From NCBI GenBank assembly GCA_934565855.1, contig CAKTIO010000002.1, positions 248,001 through 312,000 of the forward strand: 64,000 bases of DNA, written 5' to 3'. The notes beneath the pieces were generated by a model. The model saw only the letters and a program-made list of their open reading frames with translations. It was not told the origin of the DNA and made no database searches. The DNA is from an uncultured Dysosmobacter sp. Its GTDB lineage: Bacteria > Bacillota > Clostridia > Oscillospirales > Oscillospiraceae. Below are positions 42,929 to 52,070 of the stretch, in pieces (within the stretch, counting starts at the first letter, position 1; each line of letters begins with the position of its first letter). A program made the position numbers and the translations under genes.

Positions 42929-45574
42929 TTATTTCTGCAACGCCTTTGCGGATTCCTCCAGCTTGGCAATCAATTCCTTGTATTTGACAACCTTTTCCCG
43001 CTCTACATTCACAACTGCTTCTGGAGCGTTTGCAACAAACTTCTCGTTCTTCAGCTTTCCCTCTGTGATGCGCAAGCCGTTTTTCGCCTTGTCAAGCTCC
43101 TTGGAGATTCGCTCCAGCTCTGCCTTAAAGTCCACCAATTCATTCAGCGGAATATAGGCATTGGCTTTCCGTGTCACGATACTGACCAGTCCATTCAGAT
43201 CCTCCGGTGCATGATCGGTAATCTGCACCTCAGAAGCGAATGCCAGTCTTGTAATGAAATGCGCGCCCTGTTCGTAAATAGCAGGCTCCTCTGTCACCAG
43301 AATCAATTCAGCCTTCTTAGAGGGCGGAACATTCATTTCCGCGCGGCGGGTCCGAATCGCCTTGATGGTATCCATCACTGCCTCCATTGCTGCGGTTTCC
43401 TCGGGGAAATTCAGGGCTTCCTGATAAACCGGCCAATGAGAGGTCATCAGATACTCGCCGTCATCCACGTCCGCTCTGCGTGGCAGCGCCTGCCAAATTT
43501 CTTCCGTGATAAACGGCATAAACGGATGCAACAGCTTCAAAACCTCGGTCAGCACATAGCACAGCACGTTTTCCGCAGCCAGCTTAGATGCCTGATCCTC
43601 TCCGTTCATCCGGGTTTTGGTCAGTTCGATATACCAGTCACAATAGGTGTCCCAAATGAAATCGTATACCTTCGCAGACGCCACACCGATTTCAAAGCTG
43701 TCCAGATTCTCTGTCACTTCCTTGATAAGTGTGTTCAGCTTTGTCAGGACCCATTTATCCTCCTGCTCCAGCTTTTCAGGCAGTTGACAGGAATCAATGG
43801 TTAGATTCATTTGCAGGAAACGAGATGCGTTCCAAATTTTATTGGCAAAGTTCCGCATCGCCTCGCACTTTTCCGTGTAGAAGCGAGTGTCATTTCCAGG
43901 GCTGTTTCCGGTAATCAGATTGAACCGCAGTGCATCGGCACCATACTTTTCCGCCATTTCCAACGGATCAATGCCGTTGCCCAGGGATTTCGACATCTTC
44001 CGTCCCTTATCATCCCGCACCAGACCGTGGATCAGCACCGTGGAGAAGGGAATCTTCTTCATCTGCTCACAGCCGGAGAAAATCATACGGGCAACCCAGA
44101 AGAAAATAATATCATATCCGGTAACCATCACTGATGTGGGATAGTAGAAATCCAGATCCTTGGTCTTCTCCGGCCAGCCCAACGTGGAGAAGGGCCAAAG
44201 CGCAGAGGAGAACCAGGTGTCCAACACATCCGGATCGCGGGTCAGGTGCGTACAGCCGCACTTTTCACACTTAGTCGGATCCTCACGGCTGACATTGATG
44301 TGTCCGCACTCATCGCAGTACCATGCGGGAATCTGGTGCCCCCACCAGAGCTGGCGGGAAATGCACCAGTCATGCACATTCTCCATCCAGTTGATATAGG
44401 TCTTGGAGAAGCGCTCCGGAACGAACTTGACCTCTCCGTCCTTTACCACTCTCAAGGCTTCCTTTGCCAACGGCTCCATTTTTACAAACCACTGGGCGGA
44501 AATCAGCGGCTCCACATCATTATGGCAGCGGTAGCAGGTTCCCACATTATGGTTATACGGCTCTGTCTTGACCAGATAGCCCTGCTCCTCCAAATCCTTT
44601 ACAATGGCTTTCCGGCACTCATAGCGGTCCATTCCATTGTAGGGTCCACCGTTTTCGTTGATTTTTCCATCATCGGCGATCACCCGGATCACTTCCAGAT
44701 TATGGCGCAGACCTACCTCAAAGTCGTTAGGATCATGAGCGGGGGTCATCTTCACAGCACCCGTGCCGAAGCCGATCTCGCAGTATTCATCTCCCACAAT
44801 GGGAATCTCGCGGTTCATGATGGGCAGAATGCACTTCTTGCCGATCAGGTGCTTGAACTTCTCGTCATTGGGGTTCACTGCCACGCCGGTATCACCCATC
44901 ATGGTCTCAGGACGGGTAGTTGCCACCACAATATCTCCGGAGCCATCTGCCAGTGGATAACGGATATACCACAGGTGACCCGGCTTATCCACATACTCTA
45001 CCTCTGCGTCGGACAGGGCCGTGACACAGTGGGGACACCAGTTAATGATACGGCTGCCCTTATAGATCAGCCCCTTGTCATATAGCTCGCAGAAGGTCTC
45101 CCGGACCGCTTTGGAACAGCCCTCGTCCATTGTGAATCTGGAGCGGCTCCAATCGCAGGAAACACCCATCTTCTTCTGCTGCTCTACAATACGTCCGCCG
45201 TATTTTTCCTTCCACTGCCACACACGCTCCAGGAACTTCTCCCGTCCCAGATCGTAACGGGTCTTCCCTTCCTTGACACGCAGCTCTTCCTCCACCTTGA
45301 TCTGCGTTGCAATGCCGGCATGGTCCGTGCCAGGCACCCACAGCGTGGAGTACCCCTGCATCCGCTTGAAGCGGGTCAGAATATCCTGCAGCGTGGAGTC
45401 CAGCGCATGTCCCATGTGAAGCTGTCCCGTTACGTTGGGAGGCGGCATCACGATGGAAAACGGCGGCTTCTTCGGATCCGGATCCCCGTTGAAGCAGTCC
45501 CCGTCCATCCACATTTGGTAGATGCGGTTTTCCACGTCCTTGGGATCATACACCTTCGGCAATTCTTTGCTCAT
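42929..45574 (-). CDS. valS: Valyl-tRNA synthetase
   Basis: 881-aa class I synthetase. HIGH motif PPPNVTGQLHMGHALDST, KMSKS loop KGRKMSKSLGNGIDP, editing (CP1) domain with TTRPETMMGDTGVAVNP, zinc-binding CDECGHINVS...CEKCGCTHL, anticodon-binding domain and C-terminal coiled-coil (ELERISKELDKAKNGLRITEGKL). Full length. It follows a YcxB-like gene by 38 nt, both downstream of a valine-type T-box leader. AAGGAG precedes ATG 45574. Confidence 0.97.
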   Translation of the reverse strand: MSKELPKVYDPKDVENRIYQMWMDGDCFNGDPDPKKPPFSIVMPPPNVTGQLHMGHALDSTLQDILTRFKRMQGYSTLWVPGTDHAGIATQIKVEEELRVKEGKTRYDLGREKFLERVWQWKEKYGGRIVEQQKKMGVSCDWSRSRFTMDEGCSKAVRETFCELYDKGLIYKGSRIINWCPHCVTALSDAEVEYVDKPGHLWYIRYPLADGSGDIVVATTRPETMMGDTGVAVNPNDEKFKHLIGKKCILPIMNREIPIVGDEYCEIGFGTGAVKMTPAHDPNDFEVGLRHNLEVIRVIADDGKINENGGPYNGMDRYECRKAIVKDLEEQGYLVKTEPYNHNVGTCYRCHNDVEPLISAQWFVKMEPLAKEALRVVKDGEVKFVPERFSKTYINWMENVHDWCISRQLWWGHQIPAWYCDECGHINVSREDPTKCEKCGCTHLTRDPDVLDTWFSSALWPFSTLGWPEKTKDLDFYYPTSVMVTGYDIIFFWVARMIFSGCEQMKKIPFSTVLIHGLVRDDKGRKMSKSLGNGIDPLEMAEKYGADALRFNLITGNSPGNDTRFYTEKCEAMRNFANKIWNASRFLQMNLTIDSCQLPEKLEQEDKWVLTKLNTLIKEVTENLDSFEIGVASAKVYDFIWDTYCDWYIELTKTRMNGEDQASKLAAENVLCYVLTEVLKLLHPFMPFITEEIWQALPRRADVDDGEYLMTSHWPVYQEALNFPEETAAMEAVMDTIKAIRTRRAEMNVPPSKKAELILVTEEPAIYEQGAHFITRLAFASEVQITDHAPEDLNGLVSIVTRKANAYIPLNELVDFKAELERISKELDKAKNGLRITEGKLKNEKFVANAPEAVVNVEREKVVKYKELIAKLEESAKALQK

Positions 45575-45612
45575 ACTGATTCTCCTTTATTTCCGAGATT
45601 CTCCCGGTTGTG

Positions 45613-46152
45613 TCATTTTAATCTGATCGGATTTTTTGTTTTTTTCAGCCAGAAATCCGCAAAGGCATACGGATCACCGGATACCAGCGCCGCCTTCGGC
45701 AGAACCAATGCTCCCCCATTCATAAAGAGGAACCAGCGGTTCCGGTAGTCCCAAGCTTCGGAAAAAGCATCGTATTTGTACTGTGCTGTCCCCTGCCGGG
45801 TCTCCACCGTCACACCTTCCTTGTCTGCCGTGATATGGATCGCGCCAATATTTTTCCGGCTTCGTCTGCTGGAAAGCCATGCCGATACAAACGGGTTAAA
45901 CAATCCAAGATAAAGCCACAGCAGCCCAAACAGCATCGTAAATATCATGACCCGCTGAAGCTCCGCGTCCCCGGTACTAATGCCAAGCCACGAGATTCCA
46001 GAGCCAAGCATGGCGATTCCCACCACAGTCATACACACCCGGAACACCGGCGTCAGCAGCCGGCTCAGCTTTCCCCGGTGGACATACATCTGGTTCATTG
46101 CCAGCTGGTCCTGAAAGGAATAGCTCTGTGGGAGTTCAAATTGAAAAGACAT
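45613..46152 (-). CDS. YcxB-like two-helix membrane protein
   Basis: 179-aa protein starting MSFQFELPQSYSFQDQLAMNQM, with two adjacent membrane helices (about residues 37-60 and 68-90) and a C-terminal cytoplasmic domain (AIHITADKEGVTVETRQGTAQYKYDAFSEAWDYRNRWFLFM) resembling YcxB-family proteins. Function unknown. ATG 46152 has GGAGG 5 nt upstream; the longer frame to 46437 lies inside the T-box and was rejected. It stands between the T-box and valS. Confidence 0.75.
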   Translation of the reverse strand: MSFQFELPQSYSFQDQLAMNQMYVHRGKLSRLLTPVFRVCMTVVGIAMLGSGISWLGISTGDAELQRVMIFTMLFGLLWLYLGLFNPFVSAWLSSRRSRKNIGAIHITADKEGVTVETRQGTAQYKYDAFSEAWDYRNRWFLFMNGGALVLPKAALVSGDPYAFADFWLKKTKNPIRLK

Positions 46153-46204
46153 CTCCACCTCCACAAATAACATTAGCATTGATTTTCTCGGAACCGCAAA
46201 CAGC

Positions 46205-46472
46205 AAAAACGCCCTGAGCCTTTTGTAAAGCTCAGGGCGAACAAATGTCCGCGGTACCACCTGAATTCGGAGTTTTCCGCACTCATCAGCATTCCATAGA
46301 GAATCCTGTGTTCCTGATAACGGAGGAACCCGCTGCGGCTTACTTCTTCCTTCAGCCGCAAAGCTCCGGGACGACTTCATTGCGCTTCTCCCAAGAACTT
46401 CCACCAACCGTTCTCTCTCTTTGCATCCAAGCGGCAATTACTGCTTCCCATCTTCGCAGTTTATTGATATCT
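46205..46472 (-). promoter_or_regulatory. Valine T-box leader of the YcxB-like/valS operon
   Basis: T-box core GTGGTACCGCG at about 46260-46250, a terminator stem CGCCCTGAGC / GCTCAGGGCG (about 46210-46239) followed by TTTTTG, and a Stem I region with candidate specifier GTC (valine) in the context ATGAAGTCG around 46373. Uncharged tRNA-Val should activate both downstream genes. Confidence 0.9.
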
Positions 46473-46478
46473 TGGTTT

Positions 46479-46507
46479 ATTTTATGCCGCTCCATCTGGA
46501 AAGTCAA
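46479..46507 (-). promoter_or_regulatory. Promoter of the valine T-box transcript
   Basis: TTGACT (46507-46502), 17-bp spacer, TAAAAT (46484-46479). The -35 box overlaps the last codons of sigE. Confidence 0.72.
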
Positions 46508-47211
46508 GATAAACGCAAAATTTCTTTTTTCAGTCTGGATATGATCCGTTTTTCCAATCTGGATATGTAGGACTGGGAAATCCCAAGACTGTCTGCCACC
46601 TCCTTTTGTGTCTGCTCCTGCCTCCCACCTAAACCAAAGCGCATGGTAATGATCTTCCGTTCCCGCGGCGACAGTATTTCCAATGCGGCACGAAGCAAAT
46701 TTCGGTCCACATCCTCCTCAATCGGGCGCATAACCGTGTCTCCATCTGTTCCCAGCACATCTGAAAGCAGCAACTCATTTCCATCCCAGTCTGTATTCAG
46801 TGGTTCATCAATGGATACCTCTCCCTTTCTGGAAGCATTCTTCCGCAGATACATCAAAATCTCATTTTCAATGCACCGGGAAGCATAGGTCGCCAGCTTG
46901 ATATTTTTCGATGGCTGATAGGTTCCCACCGCCTTGATCAAACCAATCGTCCCTATGGAGATCAAGTCCTCAATATTGATGCCAGTGTTCTCAAACCGCT
47001 TGGCAATATACACAACCAGCCGTAAATTATGCTCAATCAGCTTCTGCCGCACTTCGGTCTCTCCCAGCCTGGACAGCAGCAGTGCTTCCTCCTCTTTCGA
47101 TAACGGTGCCGGCAATGTGTCACTTCCGCCGATATAGTGAATGGCTTCCTCTGGTAAAAGTCCCAGCTTTTTCAGCAGCTGCTTCCATATGTCCTTGAAC
47201 CGCTTCTCCAT
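46504..47211 (-). CDS. sigE: Mother-cell sigma factor SigE (pro-form)
   Basis: 235-aa sporulation sigma factor. The N-terminal pro-sequence ([29 protein letters not shown]) precedes [20 protein letters not shown], a typical processing region; region 2 is [57 protein letters not shown] and region 4 is [15 protein letters not shown]...[21 protein letters not shown]. Identified as SigE, not SigG, by the pro-sequence and by spoIIGA immediately upstream. ATG 47211 has GGAG 8 nt upstream and overlaps the 3' end of spoIIGA by 92 bp. Confidence 0.95.
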   Translation of the reverse strand: MEKRFKDIWKQLLKKLGLLPEEAIHYIGGSDTLPAPLSKEEEALLLSRLGETEVRQKLIEHNLRLVVYIAKRFENTGINIEDLISIGTIGLIKAVGTYQPSKNIKLATYASRCIENEILMYLRKNASRKGEVSIDEPLNTDWDGNELLLSDVLGTDGDTVMRPIEEDVDRNLLRAALEILSPRERKIITMRFGLGGRQEQTQKEVADSLGISQSYISRLEKRIISRLKKEILRLS

Positions 47212-48085
47212 CCCGATAACTCCTTTCCGCTTTTCCCCATAACGCCCCATATCCGTTTCCAAGCTCTGTGGGTGAGATCGCAATTAAGAGATTGGAATAC
47301 ATCCTCCTTCCGATTTTCGTCCAATCGCTCCGAAATGCCAATAAGAGTCCACCGGAGGTTCCTACCGCCCGGTAGGGCAGCAGCTGAAACCGAAGCGCAG
47401 AGTCCGCATCCAGTGATCCCAACACCTGCGGCGGGTCCCGCAGGCGGTCCGCTGTCAATAATTTACCAAGCCTTTCCTGCCAGAGTCCCGTCAAATGTTC
47501 CAATGACGCTACTAAAACAGGGCGTCCCGTCAGAGGATCCCTCACTTCGTTTCCGGTATCGCACAGGGCTGTCAGAAATACTCTTCGCTCTCCACAGCAA
47601 ATAACCACAGGAAGAAGCTCTTTGGAGACAGCATGGGCGGCTCTTGCCCGAAATGCTACAGTCAACAGCAGATAAACGGCAACCGCAGACAACAGCAGTG
47701 TTTGCAACCCTATATTGGTATAAAAAATTCCTCGCACTACCGGGACCGCTCCGCCGGACAGCATTCCCAATCCCATTACACAGCCGGCAAAGCCGCAGGA
47801 AACTGCCGCAGTCAGCAGCGCCATCCGAAGACACCTTCCGGTGCCGGCAAACGCAATTCCACAGAGAAGCGCCCCTGCCGCCAGCTTTCCCTGCCACGAG
47901 GATAGCAGCTCCATGCCCGGGAAGAAAACTGCCGCCGCATAGCCTCCACCCAGCAAAGCCGCAATCAAATACCGGCGCCGCTGCAGTGGAATTCCCGCCA
48001 GATATGCCGCTGTCAACAGCAGCAGATAATCAATCAAAGCGTTCAGCACAAAGACACTGTCGATGTAGACTACCGTCACAGCCAT
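47120..48085 (-). CDS. spoIIGA: Sigma-E processing peptidase SpoIIGA
   Basis: 321-aa membrane aspartic protease that cleaves pro-SigE. The N-terminal half holds five hydrophobic segments (starting [20 protein letters not shown]); the C-terminal half contains the catalytic [18 protein letters not shown] motif and [19 protein letters not shown]. Start is ATG 48085, or GTG 48079, which has better spacing from GGGGGG. The last 30 codons overlap the start of sigE by 92 bp in another frame, more than the usual small gap. A TATAAT at 48111-48106 lacks a -35 at normal spacing, as expected for a Spo0A-activated promoter. Confidence 0.92.
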   Translation of the reverse strand: MAVTVVYIDSVFVLNALIDYLLLLTAAYLAGIPLQRRRYLIAALLGGGYAAAVFFPGMELLSSWQGKLAAGALLCGIAFAGTGRCLRMALLTAAVSCGFAGCVMGLGMLSGGAVPVVRGIFYTNIGLQTLLLSAVAVYLLLTVAFRARAAHAVSKELLPVVICCGERRVFLTALCDTGNEVRDPLTGRPVLVASLEHLTGLWQERLGKLLTADRLRDPPQVLGSLDADSALRFQLLPYRAVGTSGGLLLAFRSDWTKIGRRMYSNLLIAISPTELGNGYGALWGKAERSYRDGEAVQGHMEAAAEKAGTFTRGSHSLYRRK

Positions 48086-48207
48086 CCCCCCTGTCCGTCC
48101 ATCTCATTATAAAACGCGGCGCCGCAAAATACCGTCGCAAAAAAAGTTCTGCAAGGAATTGCAGGATACCCGCATTTCATTGCTTTTCTCTCATGTTTCA
48201 TGCCAGT

Positions 48208-48248
48208 TAAAAAATGACCTCCCGGCAACCGCCGGGAGGTCATTTTCT
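48208..48248 (-). terminator. Terminator after DUF951 and 31-aa peptide genes
   Basis: AAAATGACCTCCCGGC / GCCGGGAGGTCATTTT with loop AACC; near-perfect stem flanked by A and T runs, isolating this unit from spoIIGA. Confidence 0.9.
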
Positions 48249-48257
48249 TTATGTCCT

Positions 48258-48353
48258 TTAATATGCCAAATACGGCAAAACCATCGATGCCAGCAATGCC
48301 AGCACCATAACGACCACCAGCAGCAACGCCACCAGTCGTGTCCGCTTATTCAT
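48258..48353 (-). CDS. 31-aa single-span membrane peptide
   Basis: Tiny ORF beginning MNKRTRLVALLLVVVMV: three basic residues followed by a hydrophobic helix to near the C-terminus. An AAAGGAGGATA ribosome site lies at ideal distance, and the ATG overlaps the DUF951 stop region (ATGAATAA), indicating translational coupling. A terminator follows immediately. Function unknown; possibly a membrane partner of DUF951 or a sporulation or stress peptide. Confidence 0.6.
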   Translation of the reverse strand: MNKRTRLVALLLVVVMVLALLASMVLPYLAY

Positions 48354-48540
48354 GGGTATCCTCCTTTGTCAGTATCTTCCGTATGCTTTTTTCCGCCCGG
48401 CTGCGGGGAAGCATCAGCTCATGACCGCAGCCCAGACATTTGAGCTTGATGTCCATACCTACCCGCAGAATCTCCCATGTGGTACTGCCGCAGGGGTGCT
48501 GCTTCTTTAATTCTACCTTGTCATGCAGATGTAGATCCAT
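48346..48540 (-). CDS. DUF951 small zinc-site protein
   Basis: 64-aa DUF951 protein: MDLHLHDKVELKKQHPCGSTTWEILRVGMDIKLKCLGCGHELMLPRS, with HPCG and CLGCG probably binding zinc. Function unknown; in many Firmicutes it neighbours chromosome-partition or translation genes. ATG 48540 matches the family start, with GGAGG upstream at shorter spacing. Confidence 0.88.
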   Translation of the reverse strand: MDLHLHDKVELKKQHPCGSTTWEILRVGMDIKLKCLGCGHELMLPRSRAEKSIRKILTKEDTHE

Positions 48541-48626
48541 TCTGGTTCCTCCTGTCAAGCTGCCGGTTTCCGGCGCATAAGATAATAAAAACAGATGCCG
48601 CTTCAGCGGCAGTAAGGATGGTAAGC

Positions 48627-49556
48627 ATGCCTGAAAATCGAATTTATTTGCCGGAAGGACTCCGTCCTCATCCTCCGCTCTCTATGGAATTACTTCAAGC
48701 TGCCATGAAAAACCACACCATTTTGGAGGGAATGGTCCTCCGCTGTGACGCTGCCCATACCCTCTTTGTATCCCTTGGAGAGCTGGTCGGTTTGATTCCG
48801 CAGGAAGAAGCTGTCGCTCCCTGGATCAACGGCGCGGAACGTGAAATTTCCCTGCTTTCTCTGGTTGGAAAGCCTGTCTGCTTTTATGTCCAGTCTATCA
48901 GCACGGGCGCAAAGGGTGCACCTGTGATCATGCTCTCACGCCGCCATGTCCAGGAGGATGCCAAGTCTTTCTTCTTACAGCACTGGTCATCCGGCTCCGT
49001 CATCACTGCCAGAGTGACACGGCTGGAAACCTTCGGTGCCTTTGTGGACATTGGATGCGGCATTATTTCCATGCTGCCTTTGAAAAATATTTCCGTCTCC
49101 AGAATCGCACATTCCAATCAGCGGTTTCAGCCTGGTCAGAAAATTCTCGCCGTGATCTCCGCAATGGATCCCACCCTGTCCCGTTTCTACCTTACACACA
49201 AGGAGTTATTAGGAACATGGATGGAAAACGCCACCCGTTTTCATCCGGGAGATACTGTTACCGGAATCGTCCGCAGCGTTCAAAGCTACGGCTGCTTTGT
49301 GGAATTGACGCCAAACCTCTGCGGTCTGGCTGAACGGCATACCGGAATTGAAGAGGGCGACCGCGTATCCGTTTATCTGAAGGGCATCCATCCGGAATCC
49401 ATGAAAATCAAGCTGCAAATCATTGAAAAGCTTCCGGCAGAGCCATTTCTTCCCCGGCTGCATTATCAGATCACCGACGGACAAATGGACCGGTGGTGCT
49501 ATTCGCCTGCCAATTACGAAAGAGCCGCCATTGAAACGGTGTTTACCCCTTCTTGA
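48627..49556 (+). CDS. S1 RNA-binding domain protein
   Basis: About 309-aa protein with three S1-like OB domains: residues ~30-100 (GMVLRCDAAHTLFVSLGELVGLIP), ~120-190 (GSVITARVTRLETFGAFVDIGCGIISMLPLKNI) and ~205-270 (GDTVTGIVRSVQSYGCFVELTPNLCGLAERH). It resembles the truncated ribosomal protein S1 homologues of Firmicutes, binding mRNA, but is shorter than classic S1. ATG 48627 was preferred over 48618 on spacing to AAGG. It is divergent from DUF951, and its end overlaps rarA by 14 bp. Confidence 0.85.
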   Translation: MPENRIYLPEGLRPHPPLSMELLQAAMKNHTILEGMVLRCDAAHTLFVSLGELVGLIPQEEAVAPWINGAEREISLLSLVGKPVCFYVQSISTGAKGAPVIMLSRRHVQEDAKSFFLQHWSSGSVITARVTRLETFGAFVDIGCGIISMLPLKNISVSRIAHSNQRFQPGQKILAVISAMDPTLSRFYLTHKELLGTWMENATRFHPGDTVTGIVRSVQSYGCFVELTPNLCGLAERHTGIEEGDRVSVYLKGIHPESMKIKLQIIEKLPAEPFLPRLHYQITDGQMDRWCYSPANYERAAIETVFTPS

Positions 49557-50805
49557 TCTCCTCCCAATAGCGCTTTGCCGCCTGCTCTGTTTTATTGGGA
49601 CCATACTCATAATAGTGTGCATTTTTCAAAGCATCCGGCAGATACTGCTGCTCGACCCAATGCCCGGGATAGCTGTGAGGATATTTATAGTGCTGGCGGT
49701 TATCAAAGCCCGTCGTATCCGCATGAACATTTTGCAGCTGACGGGGAATCTCTCCCGTCTTTCCCCGCTTCAAATCCGACATGGCTGCGTCAATCGCCGC
49801 CTCTGCCGAATTGGATTTTGGTGCGGTTGCCAGCAGCAGCGCTGCTTCCGCTAAGGGAATCCTTGCTTCAGGAAGACCCAACTGCAACGCGGCATCCACA
49901 CAGGCTTTTGTCACAACGATTGCCTGCGGATATGCCAGACCGATATCCTCTGTCGCGATCACTAACAGCCGTCGGCAAGGAGACAGCAGATCCCCCGCCT
50001 CCAGAAGGCGCCCCAGATAATGCACAGCTGCATCCGGGTCCGATCCGCGAATGGATTTTTGCAAGGCGGAGAGAATGTCATAATGCGCATCACCGTCCCG
50101 GTCATAGCGCATGGCGCTGCGCTGCGAAACCTGTAAGGCATCTTCACCTGTCAATATCAACTGTCCCGCACTGGGGCGTGCCGCCTGACAGAGAATCTCC
50201 ACCGCATTGATCGCCTTTCGCACATCACCGCCGCAGGCTGTAGCAATTTGAAGCGGAACGCCATCCTCCCATGACAGTGGCAGAGCACAGCGCTCCTGTT
50301 CGATTTTTAACGCCCGGCGCACAGCAAACTCCGCTTCCTCCGGCTGTACGGCTTTGAACTCAAATACCGTGCTGCGGGAAAGCAGCGCGCTGTATACATA
50401 AAAATAAGGGTTTTCCGTTGTGGACGCAATCAATGTCAGCTGCCCGTTTTCCATAAATTCCAACAGGCTTTGCTGCTGCTTTTTATTGAAATACTGAATC
50501 TCATCCAGATAGAGCAGCACCCCGCCGGGAGCCATCAGTGTTCCAACATCTGCAATGATGTCCTTGATATCCTGTAGGGACGCTGTAGTTGCGTTCAACC
50601 GGTACAATCTCTTCTGCGTCTTCTTTGCAATGATATTTGCAATCGTAGTCTTTCCGGTGCCAGAGGGACCATAAAATACCATGTTTCCCTCTGCTCCGCT
50701 TTCAATCAGGCGGCGCAGCACCGCATTGGGACCAATCAGATGCTTTTGTCCAACAACTTCATCCAGCGTTTTAGGGCGTATTTCATCAGCCAACGGCTGT
50801 TTCAA
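49543..50805 (-). CDS. rarA: Replication-associated recombination protein RarA
   Basis: 420-aa AAA+ ATPase (MgsA/RarA family) acting at stalled replication forks. N-terminus PLADEIRPKTLDEVVGQKHLIG, Walker A YGPSGTGKTT, Walker B LLYLDEIQYFNKKQQ, sensor 1 IASTTENPYF and the C-terminal oligomerisation region AIIVTKACVDAALQLGLPEARIPLAEA are typical. Starts at TTG 50805 with GGAGG 9 nt upstream. Confidence 0.95.
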   Translation of the reverse strand: MKQPLADEIRPKTLDEVVGQKHLIGPNAVLRRLIESGAEGNMVFYGPSGTGKTTIANIIAKKTQKRLYRLNATTASLQDIKDIIADVGTLMAPGGVLLYLDEIQYFNKKQQQSLLEFMENGQLTLIASTTENPYFYVYSALLSRSTVFEFKAVQPEEAEFAVRRALKIEQERCALPLSWEDGVPLQIATACGGDVRKAINAVEILCQAARPSAGQLILTGEDALQVSQRSAMRYDRDGDAHYDILSALQKSIRGSDPDAAVHYLGRLLEAGDLLSPCRRLLVIATEDIGLAYPQAIVVTKACVDAALQLGLPEARIPLAEAALLLATAPKSNSAEAAIDAAMSDLKRGKTGEIPRQLQNVHADTTGFDNRQHYKYPHSYPGHWVEQQYLPDALKNAHYYEYGPNKTEQAAKRYWEEIKKG

Positions 50806-50938
50806 GGCAATCGTCCTCCTGCATTCTCAGTCTGCTGTGTATTTTACCATATCTCAATCATTTTTTCTATGGTTTTTCCTCGCACTTCCGCATTTTTCGT
50901 GTTATGATAGAAATATACATATTTCGGGGGAACTACAT

Positions 50939-51607
50939 ATGAAATCAAAAGCTTCCGTTGGTCGGATCATCGATATTTTGAAGGGAATTTATCCAGATGC
51001 ACTCTGTTCGCTGGAATACAAAAAAGATTACGAGCTGCTGTTTGCCGTCCGTTTAAGCGCCCAATGCACTGATGCGCGGGTCAATCAGGTCACTCCCGCC
51101 CTGTTTGACCGTTTTCCCACACTGGAAAGCTTCGCGGAAGCCGATCCTGCCGAGGTCGGAAAATACATTCACTCCTGCGGCTTTTTCAATGGCAAAGCCC
51201 GGGACATGGTTGCCTGCGCGCAAAGGCTTATCTCTGACTATAACGGAAAAGTTCCCGGAACAATGGAGGACCTGGTCTCCCTGCCGGGCGTAGGCAGAAA
51301 AACCGCCAATTTGATCTTGGGCGATATCTACCATCAGCCTGCCTATGTCTGCGATACGCACTGCATCCGCATCACCGGACGCTTGGGAATTACAGACGGA
51401 AGCAAGGACCCGGTCCAGGTAGAGCGCCAGCTGCGCCAAATCCTCCCTCCGGCAGAATCCTCGGATTTTTGCCACCGGATGGTGCTGTTTGGGCGGGATA
51501 CCTGCACGGCGCGGTCACCTAAGTGTGAACAATGCCCTCTGCAAAAGGAATGCAACACATGGAAAGCTTCTGGAAAAAAGCATACGGTAAACCCAGACTG
51601 CAGGTAA
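50939..51607 (+). CDS. nth: Endonuclease III
   Basis: 222-aa bifunctional DNA glycosylase/AP lyase removing oxidised pyrimidines. Helix-hairpin-helix with catalytic Lys nearby: LVSLPGVGRKTANLILGD; catalytic Asp in VCDTHCIRITGRLG; C-terminal 4Fe-4S cluster CTARSPKCEQCPLQKEC (C-x6-C-x2-C-x5-C). A short basic tail follows. Starts at ATG 50939 behind GGGGG; the longer open frame upstream is antisense to rarA and was rejected. Confidence 0.95.
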   Translation: MKSKASVGRIIDILKGIYPDALCSLEYKKDYELLFAVRLSAQCTDARVNQVTPALFDRFPTLESFAEADPAEVGKYIHSCGFFNGKARDMVACAQRLISDYNGKVPGTMEDLVSLPGVGRKTANLILGDIYHQPAYVCDTHCIRITGRLGITDGSKDPVQVERQLRQILPPAESSDFCHRMVLFGRDTCTARSPKCEQCPLQKECNTWKASGKKHTVNPDCR

Positions 51608-51638
51608 GCGTGTATCCTTTCTTATTAATCGGAAAAGC

Positions 51639-51685
51639 ATTTCCCCCCGCCGCATGGAATATACGGCGGGGGGAAATATTTCTTC
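51639..51685 (+). terminator. Terminator after nth
   Basis: ATTTCCCCCCGCCG / CGGCGGGGGGAAAT stem followed by ATTTCTTC. Confidence 0.8.
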
Positions 51686-51721
51686 ACATCCGTATAAATC
51701 GTTTTTCACGCAGAGATCCCT

Positions 51722-51751
51722 GTCACATTTCTCGCTTCAATCTCATATACT
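51722..51751 (+). promoter_or_regulatory. Sigma-E-type promoter of unknown three-gene cluster
   Basis: GTCACATT (51722-51729), 14-bp spacer, CATATACT (51744-51751), compared with GTCATATT-N14-CATACAGT upstream of spoIVA in this same window. Seven of eight bases agree in the -35 element. It lies 41 nt ahead of the first start codon. Confidence 0.6.
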
Positions 51752-51791
51752 GCAATGAACCGTTGAAACGAAACGATCAGGAGGAATGGAT

Positions 51792-52049
51792 ATGGATGAA
51801 AAGACCATGCGTATCATGGAGACATTCAAGAAAAATCCGCAGGCAGCACAGGCTTTATTTCAAACACAGGACGGGCAGGCTTTGCTGCATATGCTGACTG
51901 CGTCGGACCAAGGCGCTTCCCTTCAGCACGCTGCCCAAAATGCCGAAAAAGGCAACCCCGCGGAAATGATTCAGATGCTCTCCCGGGTCATGAAAAGCAA
52001 GGAGGGTGCAGAGCTGATTTCCCGTATCCAAAGGTCTGTGCGGAAATAA
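51792..52049 (+). CDS. Small helical protein, unknown (cluster gene 1)
   Basis: 85-aa acidic/neutral protein, apparently all-helical (MDEKTMRIMETFKKNP, LHMLTASDQG, MIQMLSRVMKSKEGAELISRI), no signal peptide or membrane helix. GGAGG lies 7 nt before ATG 51792; an ATG at 51786 is less well placed. First of three close genes behind a sigma-E-like promoter. I do not recognise the family; a mother-cell sporulation role is inferred only from that promoter. Confidence 0.7.
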   Translation: MDEKTMRIMETFKKNPQAAQALFQTQDGQALLHMLTASDQGASLQHAAQNAEKGNPAEMIQMLSRVMKSKEGAELISRIQRSVRK

Positions 52050-52070
52050 CCGTTTTAAGGAGGCGCCGGC

